64,000 nucleotides of DNA from NCBI GenBank assembly GCA_964520425.1, contig CAZFMX010000004.1, positions 1 through 64,000 on the forward strand, written 5' to 3'. The position numbers were made by a program, and so were the translations under genes. How positions within the stretch are numbered: position 1 is the stretch's first letter; every line of letters begins with the position of its first letter. The stretch is from JAFGFY01 sp964520425. Its GTDB lineage: Bacteria > Desulfobacterota > DSM-4660 > Desulfatiglandales > HGW-15. Below are positions 18,901-27,110 of the stretch, in pieces. Under the pieces are notes generated by a model. The model was not told the DNA's origin. It did no database searches and saw nothing but the letters and a program-made list of their open reading frames with translations.

Positions 18901-20437
18901 AGAATTCCAGACCGGATATCTCTTCCAGGGCGGAAAGATCAGGTGTTTGACCGATGGCCGGAATGACCTGGTCGAGTTCCATATCAAATTCACTCCCAGG
19001 TATGGGGACCGGCCTTCTTCTACCCGACGAGTCGGGCTCCCCAAGTTCCATGCGAATACACCGCAGACCAATCACCCTGTCGTCCTGGAGGAGGACTTCC
19101 TGGGGGGCTGAGAGAAAGGAGATCTTCACCCCTTCCTCCTCTGCGGCCTCGACTTCTTCCTCCCAGGCCGGCATCTCCGCGCGAGTCCTTCGGTAGATGA
19201 TAGTGACTTCTTCGGCCCCTAGCCGGACTGCGGAGCGGGACGCGTCGATGGCCACATTACCGCCGCCGACGATAGCCACTCTTCTTCCCACAGCCGCCTT
19301 ACCCTTAAGGTTCAGTTCTCTAAGAAAATCCACACCCTGTCGTACACCCTCAGCCTCATCACCGGGGATACCCATCTCAATCCCTCTATGGGCCCCAGTA
19401 GCCAGATATATGGCCTTGTAGCCTTGATTCAATAGGGTTTTGACCGTCAAATTCGGGCCCAGGGGCGTGTCGGTCCTGATCTCCACACCCAGGTTGGTGA
19501 TGACCTCGATCTCCCGATCCAGAATGTCTCGAGGAAGACGATGCTCAGGGATGCCCACCCGCAGCATGCCGCCGGCTTTGGGCAGGGCCTCAAAAATCGT
19601 GGATAAGACCCCTTTCCGTGCTAGATGATAGGCCGCGGAAAGCCCCGCAGGGCCCGAGCCGATGATAGCCACCTTCTCCTCCCTTGGAGGGAGACATTCA
19701 ATCTCTATTTCCCGGGGATCAAACTGGTCGGCTGCAAGGCGTTTCAGGTCCCGAATGGCTATCGGATCATCCACATCACACCGACGGCAGGCATCTTCAC
19801 ATCCATGGGGACAGATTCTGCCGAGCACACCGGGCAGGGGGAGATCTTGCATAATGATTTTCAGGGCCTCTTTGTATTTCCCCTGTCCCACCATCTGTAC
19901 ATACCCCTGTACATTCAATCCCGCGGGGCAGGCCAAACGGCAGGGGGCTTTGTCCATCTTTCGGATGGCATAGGCGCTCGGAATGGCTTGGGCATATTCT
20001 TTGTAGGTTGCTCTTCTGGTGGAAAGACCTTGCTCGTATTCATTGGGGAGTTCTACAGGGCAGACCCTCGCACAATCGCCACAGGCCGTACACTTTGCCT
20101 CATCAATGTAACGAGGATTCTTGCGGATGGTGACTCTGAAATTCCCTTTGGGACCCTCAACCTTCTCCACTTCTGCGCAGGTGATCAGGTCTATATTGAG
20201 ATGCCGGCCGACCTCCACCATCTTGGGTGAGATCATACACATGGCACAGTCGCCAGTGGGAAAGGTCTTATCCAACATGGCCATGGTCCCGCCTATGCTT
20301 GAATCTTTCTGGACTATATGTACCTTGAAGCCGGCTTCAGCAAGGTCGAACGCGGACTGCATGCCACCCACACCGCCGCCTACGATCAGGACCGATCCTT
20401 TTACTCTATTACCATTTGAGGAGGCACTATCACTCAT
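15989..20437 (-). CDS. hdrA: Giant HdrA-GltD-HdrA fusion flavoprotein (copy 2, cysteine form)
   Basis: 1482 residues, uninterrupted. Order: HdrA FAD domain (IVGGGVGGMQSAFDLAEAG, residues 1-66) with Cys67 in DCAMCMISPK; 4Fe-4S motif CTACGDCARVCP; GltD-like NAD(P)H/FAD module (about 150-620); Cys-rich linker CLNCSYCCECFQCVEACLP; the rest of the first HdrA unit; a second HdrA unit with its own FAD motif (IGGGVAGITAALSLGDQG) and a C-terminal double ferredoxin (CMSCLTCFRVCP, CMGCGICAGVCP). Overlaps hdrB by four bases. With HdrB, HdrC and MvhD it forms a complete Hdr/Mvh set; the GltD module may let NAD(P)H be one of the electron pairs. Residues about 178-662 come from the block shared with hdrA1. 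Confidence 0.95.
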   Translation of the reverse strand: MSDSASSNGNRVKGSVLIVGGGVGGMQSAFDLAEAGFKVHIVQKDSSIGGTMAMLDKTFPTGDCAMCMISPKMVEVGRHLNIDLITCAEVEKVEGPKGNFRVTIRKNPRYIDEAKCTACGDCARVCPVELPNEYEQGLSTRRATYKEYAQAIPSAYAIRKMDKAPCRLACPAGLNVQGYVQMVGQGKYKEALKIIMQDLPLPGVLGRICPHGCEDACRRCDVDDPIAIRDLKRLAADQFDPREIEIECLPPREEKVAIIGSGPAGLSAAYHLARKGVLSTIFEALPKAGGMLRVGIPEHRLPRDILDREIEVITNLGVEIRTDTPLGPNLTVKTLLNQGYKAIYLATGAHRGIEMGIPGDEAEGVRQGVDFLRELNLKGKAAVGRRVAIVGGGNVAIDASRSAVRLGAEEVTIIYRRTRAEMPAWEEEVEAAEEEGVKISFLSAPQEVLLQDDRVIGLRCIRMELGEPDSSGRRRPVPIPGSEFDMELDQVIPAIGQTPDLSALEEISGLEFSRWGTVETDSITYATNCDGVFAGGDVQTGPWVAIGAVASGREAAESIVRYLDGRDMAEGREPITKEDPVYRPIPKGQHKKDRAKMPELPVEKREGNFKEVELGLDIETGQTEAHRCLNCSYCCECFQCVEACLPGAVTLETHAQQPETMEINVGSIILSPGLARYDAGVRQELGFGRWPNVVSSIQFERILSASGPYQGTVKRPSDGKHPEKIAWIQCVGSRDRHNANPWCSSVCCMYATKQAIIATEHDSRIHPTIFFMELRAFGKDFDKYVDRAKNDYSVRYQRAMISAIREEPGTGNLVLRYAKEDGTLVDETFDMVVLSIGFQPHSDVDDLAKTFDIALNDHRFPRTTQFQPVNTSQDGVFVTGIFQSPKDIPETVMQGSAVAGEAMALLGEARGTETVTRELPPETDITKEEPRIGVFVCHCGINISQTVDVEKVVESVKGEQGVIHAENTMYACAQNTQERIKEIVKEKNLNRVLVASCTPRTHEPLFQDTIREAGLNKYLFELADIREQCSWCHMGQNEDATEKAISIVKMNIAKVRLLEPVTTDSVGVIPGAMVIGGGVAGITAALSLGDQGFDVHLVEKEIDLGGLARNLFHTLDKSDVQGFLKTKIEEIQAHPRITIHTGLEVKSTDGFVGNFKTTLTDGTSFEHGAIIVAIGGTEYESKEYLYGENDRVITQRMLEKRLAANHGVQAGEKYVMIQCVGSREEPDNYCSRICCQDAIKNAIAIKEHSPDTQVIILYRDIRTYGLREDYYFKARDLGVIFVNYIPERKPQVEVSEDNLRVKTFDDMLGREVEFEADWLVLSTGLRPHPTTEEVAKIYKLTRNPEGYLLEAHVKLRPVDFPSEGIFLCGLAHAPKNLDETISQALAAAGRAGVILSQDKLAVSGIISKHNRDICMSCLTCFRVCPFDSPYIDEEGKVSHNEVKCMGCGICAGVCPAKAFQVNNFKDGQILAMIDTLAEGTSM
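18450..19906. repeat. 1457-bp block identical to 7054-8510
   Basis: Second copy of the direct repeat inside the two hdrA genes. It covers the GltD-like module and part of the Cys-rich linker. The first mismatches are at 18449 and 19907. Confidence 0.95.
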
Positions 20438-21309
20438 ATCAAGTTCAACTCCTTCAAGAGGCCGATTGCATCCACAAAATGCCTGTCGATTTGCAGCTCT
20501 TCAGGGGATTTGTCCATGGCCACTCCAATAAGCTCGGTAATGAAGTAGACAGGCATGCTCTGGCCAATGTCATATTTTTGCTTCATCTGTTCCTGGTATG
20601 CATCGAGGTTGAGCTGGCACATTGGGCAGGTAGTGACAAAACAGTTGGCTCCTCTCGCAATGGCGTCCTTAAAAATCTTCGACATGAGCAGGAGCGCGGT
20701 ATCGGTGTCGTTAACGGTCGCGGATGCCCCACAGCAGTCGGTTTTGTAGCTCCAGTCCAAGGGCTTGGCACCGAGGGTTTTGAGAACGATCTCCATCCCC
20801 TGTGGATTTTCTACATCGTCGGGCACGGGCACATCATATGGGAACCTGGTTTGAAGACATCCGTAGTAACATGCGGGTTCCAGACCCTCGAGTTGCTTGA
20901 CCGCCTTTTCGGCAAGTTCGCCGGACTCGGCCTTCGGTATCAATACCTCAAGAATACTCATAATCCTAATGTTGCTCTTTACTTTTTTGGACAACTCCGC
21001 GTTGATTTCGTCCCTTAGTCTATTGTTAGACGCAAGTCTGTGTTGTGCGACCAGCATCCGGCTATAGCAGGCCGAGCAGGGGATCACCAACTCAGAGAGC
21101 CCACAGTCGTCCGCAATACCCAGGTTGCGTGCGGGCATGGCAACCGACAGGAAGTCGTCGGTCTTGCTGGCAGATGTGGCACCACAGCAATTCCAGTCTT
21201 CGAGCTCGTTCAGGTTGATTCCCATCTCCCCTAGCACCAACTTGGTCTGTGTGTCATAGAGCTGACTCGATGCGTGTAATGTGCATCCAGGGTAATAGGC
21301 AATTTCCAT
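20434..21309 (-). CDS. hdrB: Heterodisulfide reductase subunit B (HdrB)
   Basis: 291 residues with two CCG domains that hold the catalytic noncubane [4Fe-4S] clusters: YPGCTLHAS, NCCGATSAS, CSACYSRM in the first, and YYGCLQTRF, DCCGASATVND, CPMCQLN in the second. All expected cysteines are present. The start at 21309 overlaps the hdrC stop (TAATG) and its end overlaps hdrA2 by four bases. In an organism without methanogenesis the physiological disulfide or other substrate is unknown; in MetFV-associated complexes HdrBC may serve only in electron transfer. Confidence 0.96.
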   Translation of the reverse strand: MEIAYYPGCTLHASSQLYDTQTKLVLGEMGINLNELEDWNCCGATSASKTDDFLSVAMPARNLGIADDCGLSELVIPCSACYSRMLVAQHRLASNNRLRDEINAELSKKVKSNIRIMSILEVLIPKAESGELAEKAVKQLEGLEPACYYGCLQTRFPYDVPVPDDVENPQGMEIVLKTLGAKPLDWSYKTDCCGASATVNDTDTALLLMSKIFKDAIARGANCFVTTCPMCQLNLDAYQEQMKQKYDIGQSMPVYFITELIGVAMDKSPEELQIDRHFVDAIGLLKELNLI

Positions 21310-21950
21310 TATGTCCCCCTGCTCATGTCAGACTCTGTCAGCGGCCCGTTTTTTTTTGCCTTCTTGAGAAGGCGTTTGAGATCTGAAAGGTGTTTGATCT
21401 TTTGGATCCCGAAGTGCATGCGTTTTTTCTTGGTCATACGCAGGCCGAGTTTCGCCTGGAGCATGGTCTCTTTGTATATCTCTTTGAACTTGAAGCGCAT
21501 GAGGTTGCGGAAGGTGTCCTTCATTTCATAGAGGCCCATAAATTCGATTTCATTGAGCCTTCCCAAGTGGTTGGCCGCGGTACAGAAGGATTTATGGAAG
21601 GCTGCGACTTTTGGAAGGAGTGGATCCAGATGCTCCTCTTTGGACATATGTTTGAGGGTCTCGGTGATCTTTGCGGTTTGTATTTCGTTTGGGCAGCGGG
21701 TGCCGCATGTATAGCACGACACACACTTCCAGACCAGCTTGTTACTGAGGGCCTGTTCCCGGTCGCCGAGCAGTATCATTCGAATCAAACGATCAGGCGT
21801 GACATAGCCGGTCTCTTCTCCCACAGGACATCCTGCAGCACATCGTCGGCACTGATAACAGGCGGTAATGTTCTGCTCTGACCGCGCCATTACCTCATGC
21901 ACCAGTGCTTGCTTGCTTTCGTGTTCAAATTTTAAGGCAGGAAGTGCCAT
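21309..21950 (-). CDS. hdrC: Heterodisulfide reductase subunit C (HdrC)
   Basis: 213 residues with two [4Fe-4S] motifs, CYQCRRCAAGCP (about 31-42) and CVSCYTCGTRCP (about 76-87), linking HdrA to HdrB. The basic C-terminal tail of about 80 residues (KLGLRMTKKKRMHFG, RLLKKAKK) is longer than the HdrC core. It is the first gene of the hdrCBA-mvhD2-metV2-metF2 transcript; the promoter should lie in the divergent gap 21951-22412. Confidence 0.96.
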   Translation of the reverse strand: MALPALKFEHESKQALVHEVMARSEQNITACYQCRRCAAGCPVGEETGYVTPDRLIRMILLGDREQALSNKLVWKCVSCYTCGTRCPNEIQTAKITETLKHMSKEEHLDPLLPKVAAFHKSFCTAANHLGRLNEIEFMGLYEMKDTFRNLMRFKFKEIYKETMLQAKLGLRMTKKKRMHFGIQKIKHLSDLKRLLKKAKKNGPLTESDMSRGT

Positions 21951-22412
21951 TTCAGTACTCCTTGGTCACACTTTAAGGTTCTCCAAATCCGATTTACAAA
22001 ATCTTTCACGATCGCCCCTTTTCTTACATTTCGATCCATGAGATACCTATCTCATATTCGATTTATGTATATTTCAGGATGTAGTGGGTTATGGATCCGA
22101 AGAGGGGCTATTTCTAGCTCGATCTGGGGATTTCCATCAACCTGAAAGGTGGCGGAGTCCAGATTTTGTGAAATATTTAACATGCCATTTCAGAGGCCGT
22201 GTGTCAAGGGGAAAGTTCTTTTGGGGATGATCTGAACCAGGTTACTAGGTTGTTAGATAACATTTCGGAATTCCACATCATATTCAATATTGGGCTCAGC
22301 CAGAAGGAGCTCAGCAGTTTTTTCTGGGGCGAGATTTTGTTGTTGACCTCCTGTGTTACCGTCTGGTACAAAAGTCAACCAAATCCTCCAGCTTGCAGAG
22401 ATGAGGCCCATT
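21951..22412. promoter_or_regulatory. Divergent control region of the soluble hdr operon and the membrane Hdr-like genes
   Basis: About 460 bp with no supported gene. Transcripts leave in both directions, so promoters for each must be here. AT-rich stretches lie around 22040-22080 and 22170-22190 and a T-run follows a CAG-rich hairpin near 22305-22335, but no sigma-70 or sigma-54 site stands out clearly. Confidence 0.45.
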
Positions 22413-24164
22413 ATGTTCTTTAGCATCAGCCTGTATATTGCTCTGGGTATTTTTGTCCTTGGCCTTTTATGGAGAATCTCCACCTGGTTCCGTTATAGTG
22501 TCGGACCCGGAGCCCGGGAGATAAAGGCATCACAAAGGCTTTTTGCGGCCATTAAGGGAAGTATTCTTACCATATTAAGCCCAAAGATCCTGATTCTTCT
22601 GAAAGTCTTTGTCTTAGATGTCCTCGTCCAAAGAAGGGTATTTGTGGAGAGTCCTCTCCGGTGGGCCATGCATATGTGCATATATGGCGGATTCATGCTT
22701 TTACTCCTCATGCATGCCCTTGAAAAATTTATTACCCTCACACTGTTTCCGGACTATACTTCTACACTCAATCCTTTTCTCTTTCTGAGGACTCTCTTTG
22801 GTCTAATCGTCCTGATTGGATTGGGACTCTCTTTCTACCGACGTCACATCCTAAAGATACCTCGTCTCATCAGTAATGCTATGGATCATTACATGGTGAC
22901 CATCCTGGCTATCATCATGGTCTCCGGTTTTTTGCTGGAGGGGACGAAGATTGTATCTCACAACAAATATCAGGAGATGGTGGAAGACTGGTCAGACGTG
23001 GACGATGAAGAATCGTTTGAGGCCTTGGAAAGTTATTGGGTGGAAAAGTTCGGTGTTGTTTCACCTGATTTAAAGGGGCCCTTTGATGCGGAAACCCTTG
23101 CCCTGGGCAAAGAACTGCATGAGATGAATTGTGAGGCCTGTCATTCCAGACCTCAGTGGGCGTTCATAAGCTATGGTGTTGCGAAGATCGTTTCGCCTCT
23201 CGCCGTTTCACTGGACAAGGCCGGTGTTCATACGATTCTGTGGTACCTGCATTTTCTGGCCTGTTTCGTAGGCCTGGGTTATCTTCCTTTCAGCAGGATG
23301 TTTCATATTTTTGCCGGTCCCTTGAGTCTGCTTACAAACGCTGTAATGGACAGAGAAAAATCAGACCCCGCCAATATAGCCACGAGGCAGGTGATGGAAA
23401 TGGATGCCTGCACGCACTGTGGGACATGCAGTTTGCAGTGTTCTGTGGGTGTCCTATTCGAACAGATGCAGAACGTAAACATCCTTCCTTCTGAAAAAAT
23501 GGCATCCGTAAAAAGGTTCACGGCAAATAGGATAGCCAAAGAAGTGGACATAAAACGTATTCAGGAGGGACTCTATCTGTGTACCAATTGTTACAACTGC
23601 ACCCTGGTCTGCCCGGTTGGCATCAATCTCCAAGATCTGTGGTTCAACTTGAGAGAGACCTTTATTCAGGATGGTCATCCCGAGGTGTTCACCCTTTCTA
23701 CACTCTCATTCTATCGCGGGTTGAGGAAAGATGAGTTGAATGATAAGGATTACGAAAAACCATTGCAGCAGGCCAACCAAGCCCTGGCTGAGAAGTACGT
23801 TTTATTCGATTCGCAGGATTCACCTATAGATCTTGGATCTCTGGGTAAGAGTTTTGAGAAGGATCTGAGAGCATCAGCTCAAGGAAGTACCTTTTCCTTT
23901 TGTTTTACGTGTACAACCTGTACGAGTGCCTGTCCCGTGGCATGTAATTACGATAACCCCCCGGATACCCTCGGGCTAACCCCTCACCAAATCATGCGTG
24001 CCGCTGCCATTGGGCTCCCTGATCTTATTTATCGCTCAAAAATGCTTTGGACCTGCCTCGGTTGTTATCAGTGCCAGGATGCCTGTCCTCAAGGGGTTCA
24101 TGTCACGGATATCCTTTATGCATTGAAGAATATGGCCATAAGGCGTGTAAAAGAGAAGACGTAA
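22413..24164 (+). CDS. Membrane cytochrome b / heme c / multi-[4Fe-4S] protein related to HdrE-HdrC
   Basis: 583 residues from the ATG at 22413, preceded by GAGG at six bases; an upstream in-frame ATG lacks such a site. The N-terminal half (to about 320) has five or six hydrophobic helices of the nitrate-reductase-gamma/cytochrome b type with a single c-type heme motif CEACH near 240. The C-terminal half carries four cysteine groups: CTHCGTCSLQCSV, CTNCYNCTLVCPV, CFTCTTCTSACPV and CLGCYQCQDACPQ. The likely role is electron exchange between the membrane quinone pool and the HdrB-like protein encoded next, from which it is separated by 25 bp. The natural electron partner is not known. Confidence 0.85.
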   Translation: MFFSISLYIALGIFVLGLLWRISTWFRYSVGPGAREIKASQRLFAAIKGSILTILSPKILILLKVFVLDVLVQRRVFVESPLRWAMHMCIYGGFMLLLLMHALEKFITLTLFPDYTSTLNPFLFLRTLFGLIVLIGLGLSFYRRHILKIPRLISNAMDHYMVTILAIIMVSGFLLEGTKIVSHNKYQEMVEDWSDVDDEESFEALESYWVEKFGVVSPDLKGPFDAETLALGKELHEMNCEACHSRPQWAFISYGVAKIVSPLAVSLDKAGVHTILWYLHFLACFVGLGYLPFSRMFHIFAGPLSLLTNAVMDREKSDPANIATRQVMEMDACTHCGTCSLQCSVGVLFEQMQNVNILPSEKMASVKRFTANRIAKEVDIKRIQEGLYLCTNCYNCTLVCPVGINLQDLWFNLRETFIQDGHPEVFTLSTLSFYRGLRKDELNDKDYEKPLQQANQALAEKYVLFDSQDSPIDLGSLGKSFEKDLRASAQGSTFSFCFTCTTCTSACPVACNYDNPPDTLGLTPHQIMRAAAIGLPDLIYRSKMLWTCLGCYQCQDACPQGVHVTDILYALKNMAIRRVKEKT

Positions 24165-24189
24165 GGCCTTCTAACCGGAGATTAGTATC

Positions 24190-25092
24190 ATGGATTTTGC
24201 CATACAACGCTGCTGCGTAACACCTATGTATCTGAAATCATACAACAGCTCAACGGATGCAGTCCTAAGGACACTTGATATAGGATTCGTGGACATCAAG
24301 GAATTCAACTGCTGCGGGTACCCTTTGAAGGATATTGACCTAAATGCCTACGTCCTCGCTTCGGCAAGAAATTTGTGTCTGGCTGAAAAGAGCAACCTAA
24401 ATGTCATGACATTCTGCAACTGCTGTTACGAGAGCCTGAAAGAGGCGAAACATCTCTTGAGAGAGGATGAGTCCATAAAGAGGGACATAAATGAGAAATT
24501 GATGAAGGAAGACCTGGAATATAGCGGTTCCACGAAAGTGAGGCATCTGCTGGAGGTACTTTACACTGATGTGGGTTTAGAGGCCTTAAAAGAAAAAGTG
24601 GCCATGTCCTTTAAAGGCTTGAAGATCGCAGTACATTATGGCTGCCATATTCTGCGTCCAAGGCAACTGGTTCAGTTCGATGATCCTGGAACGGCTAAGG
24701 TGTTTGATCAGCTGGTTGAGATTACAGGAGCAGAGATTGTTCCATGGGAAGCCCAGCTCGACTGCTGCGGGGCCCCCGCGTGGGGAATAGATGATGATCT
24801 TTCCATGGATCTGACTCAAAAAAAGACCAGGGATGCCCATCAGTCCGGCGCCGATTTTATCTGTGTTGCCTGTGCCTATTGTCAGCTTCAGTTCGATAGA
24901 GTTCAGAAGATGCTTCTTTCCAAGAGAGGGGAGGACAAGGGCCTCCCTTCAATCCTTCTTACACAGCTCCTTGGTCTGAGTTTAGGTGTTGATTCAAAGA
25001 CCCTTGGAATTGACCAAAACGAACTGGATGCGATGGGAATTACACATTTTCTATCCTCCGAAGAATCCTCCACGCCATTAGAAGTTGCTTAA
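24190..25092 (+). CDS. HdrB-like CCG-domain protein
   Basis: 300 residues with two CCG domains: CCVTPMYLKS, FNCCGYP, CNCCYES in the first, and YGCHILRP, DCCGAPAWG, CAYCQLQ in the second, so it can bind two noncubane [4Fe-4S] clusters like HdrB. It is only distantly similar to the HdrB at 20434-21309. Paired with the membrane protein upstream it forms an HdrDE-like unit. The substrate may be a disulfide or another thiol/quinone-linked acceptor; this is inference. Confidence 0.85.
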   Translation: MDFAIQRCCVTPMYLKSYNSSTDAVLRTLDIGFVDIKEFNCCGYPLKDIDLNAYVLASARNLCLAEKSNLNVMTFCNCCYESLKEAKHLLREDESIKRDINEKLMKEDLEYSGSTKVRHLLEVLYTDVGLEALKEKVAMSFKGLKIAVHYGCHILRPRQLVQFDDPGTAKVFDQLVEITGAEIVPWEAQLDCCGAPAWGIDDDLSMDLTQKKTRDAHQSGADFICVACAYCQLQFDRVQKMLLSKRGEDKGLPSILLTQLLGLSLGVDSKTLGIDQNELDAMGITHFLSSEESSTPLEVA

Positions 25093-25434
25093 CTTATTGA
25101 AATATAATGAAAAAACTTAGCGTATAAGTCTGGGCCTGTTCTGCTCCGCTTTTGTGCTGCGATTCTCCTGAATCAAAAAGCTCTAAGGTCCCTTTTGAGA
25201 CTCACTTGTGTAGAGATTTTCACATAAGTGAAAATGCATTTCTAGATAGTGACAATTTTTTTCCTCGAATCATCTTCCTCCCATGGTCATATTCTTTTCA
25301 ATGTGTTGAAATATAAAGAAAATCAAGTAGTGGGGTTGTTTGGTATTCTTTTTGCACAATTTCTGTGCTATAATTCTATATACTCAATTTGAGTCTAACG
25401 GATTTAAGATGTTTTGACGGAGGACAAGACCAAA
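25093..25434 (+). promoter_or_regulatory. Intergenic region with overlapping candidate sigma-54 and sigma-70 promoters
   Basis: At 25341-25356 TGGTATTCTTTTTGCA has GG and GC separated by ten bases, the sigma-54 -24/-12 spacing. Overlapping it, TTCTTT (25346-25351) is 17 bases from a perfect TATAAT (25369-25374). Either could drive the FHA gene starting at 25435. The rest of the gap is AT-rich with no gene. Confidence 0.5.
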
Positions 25435-25833
25435 ATGGATGTCAGCGTTATAATGAAGAAAGATCGTAAGGCCCAACATTATAATATTGACAGTGATATC
25501 GTCACCATTGGACGGTCTTCTGAGAATGATATTCAGGTTTCTGATAAGTTTATTTCCCGTGAGCACCTGAGAATAAGGCAGAAGGGAGACAAGTTCTTCG
25601 TAAGAGATTTAGGGAGTGAAAACGGGACTTTTGTTAATGGGATTCAAATACCCTTGAACGTTAACATTGAAGTAGCTAAAGGGACGGCCATCATTACCGG
25701 TATGAGTGTGATTTTCCTTGGTGAAGGGGATTCCGGGAATGTTTTTGCCTTTCTTGAATCGATTGCTCCCGGCGAGGATAAAAGGGATGAGACGGGGACA
25801 ATCATTCTAAGTGATACTATCCATCCTGAATGA
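25435..25833 (+). CDS. FHA-domain protein
   Basis: 132 residues. The forkhead-associated domain, which binds phosphothreonine peptides, fills residues about 15-95: IGRSSENDIQV, ISREHLRI, and RDLGSENGTFVNG. The acidic C-terminal tail (APGEDKRDETGTIIL) contains threonines that could themselves be phosphorylated. The ATG at 25435 is chosen because GGAGG lies 11 bases upstream; an in-frame TTG is seven codons earlier. No kinase gene is adjacent. Confidence 0.88.
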   Translation: MDVSVIMKKDRKAQHYNIDSDIVTIGRSSENDIQVSDKFISREHLRIRQKGDKFFVRDLGSENGTFVNGIQIPLNVNIEVAKGTAIITGMSVIFLGEGDSGNVFAFLESIAPGEDKRDETGTIILSDTIHPE

Positions 25834-26313
25834 TCCAATCCAGTGAGTTTTCCTCTACCAAAAATGCCTTTCTGATTATCTTCCTTTGACAGCTATTAGA
25901 CGACCCACCCTATAGGACCTTTCTTTCAGAGATGTGTCGACAACATTTCTGAACGCCTTCCGACATTTGCTCGAGATACCGGCACATGGTTCATGAGATG
26001 CCTTTGGAGTGAAAATCATCCTTATTAAAGAGGTCGTTAGGGGAAGTAAAGCTGAAGTCTCACATAAGGGTATGCTAGAGGCAGGATGTTAAGTACGGCC
26101 AAACCCGATCAACATATTGTGTCTTTGTCAGGATGATATTCTATATTTTGGTTAATTGGTGACTCTTTGTTAAATTGTGATAATAATATTGACAATTATG
26201 CATATATTGTAGTATTTTAGGTATAACTTATTTGATTGAGACCCTTGCCCCCTCTATGAAACAGGGTTCAATAGCTCCACGACCATGATTTGAGGAGTAA
26301 GATTCGAGGACCT
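25834..26313 (+). promoter_or_regulatory. 480-bp gap with candidate sigma-70 promoter
   Basis: No gene is supported. TTGACA at 26189-26194 followed after 18 bases by TATTTT (26213-26218) is a plausible promoter for the PilZ-like gene. The surrounding 26100-26230 is strongly AT-rich. Confidence 0.4.
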
Positions 26314-26601
26314 ATGAAAGACAAAGGCGAGTATCACAGTGTGGAATTCTCTGTAGAGGGCCTGCCCGTCGCATATCAGTTCAGGCTTTGGAACAACAAC
26401 TCAAAGGAAATGTCTATTCTTGTTCGTGAAGACTCTGCTGTTTTGCCTCGTTTGAAAGTGGGAGACAGATTGAAGATGGAATATTACCCCACTGATCCGC
26501 GTCGCCCTAAAGTAGGAAAAGAAACAGCCATTACAGAGATCGCTAGGGATAAACAGGGGAAGTATAACGGGCACACGGTCGTGGGTCTAGAGATTGTATG
26601 A
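26314..26601 (+). CDS. Small PilZ-like protein
   Basis: 95 residues from the ATG at 26314; an in-frame ATG eight codons earlier is possible. The sequence (YHSVEFSVEGLP, FRLWN, LVREDSAVLPRLKVGD, KMEYYP, ending GHTVVGLEI) has the beta-barrel pattern of short PilZ-like proteins common in Desulfobacterota. The canonical RxxxR c-di-GMP motif is not clearly present, so nucleotide binding is uncertain. It is monocistronic, flanked by long gaps. Confidence 0.55.
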   Translation: MKDKGEYHSVEFSVEGLPVAYQFRLWNNNSKEMSILVREDSAVLPRLKVGDRLKMEYYPTDPRRPKVGKETAITEIARDKQGKYNGHTVVGLEIV

Positions 26602-27110
26602 ACTCACCAAGAAAAGATGTCTCTTGCACATCCAAGTCCTCCTCTCTTTTTAAAATCCTGCCCTGATTTGATTACCGCTATGTTGCGGAATCCTTAAAAA
26701 CCGATTTATCCGATTAATGAGTAAGTGAACATGTGAAGTTACACCTTAGTTGAACAGCGAGTGAATGGTGATGAAATCTTTTCGTATGTTCCGAGTCTCC
26801 CGGCCTGGTCATTTCAAACAGTTATGGACGGGTGATGCCTCCCCCCTCCGCTGTTCCCCTCGACTTCGCTCGGGGCCAGGGGTCCCCCATTCCATATCTG
26901 TTTGAAATAAGGTGGCCTCCCGACAGTCACCCCGAAAAGACTTCCTCACCATTTTTTCGTGTTCGAGGATATCACATAATTCGTACTTATTAATCGGATG
27001 AGATCGTATCACATTCCTCCTCCTTGACTTTTGGCACTGGAGACATATGATACCGACAAAACCGCCGGACCGGTTTCTTCTCTGAGTAATCCAAGGGATA
27101 GGGTGAACGG
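26602..27110. other. 509-bp gap carrying palindromic element A1
   Basis: No gene is supported. The middle is occupied by the repeat element at 26777-26940. The minus-strand open frame at 26809-27012 runs through the palindrome and is not credible. Confidence 0.6.
26777..26940. repeat. Palindromic repeat element A, copy 1
   Basis: A 164-bp element bounded by TCTTTTCG and CGAAAAGA. Inner arms at 26811-26828 and 26891-26908 (ATTTCAAACAG type) are complementary with one mismatch. The GC-rich core contains CCCCCTCCGCTGTTC and CCAGGG. The outer parts and core match element A2 at 28644-28809, but the inner arms do not. Confidence 0.7.

Noticed and set aside
22199..22423. 74-codon plus-strand open frame in the divergent hdr control region
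   Set aside because: No good start site, no recognisable features, and it runs into the start of the membrane Hdr-like gene in another frame.
26809..27012. 67-codon minus-strand open frame
   Set aside because: It runs through palindromic element A1 and has no ribosome site or known pattern.
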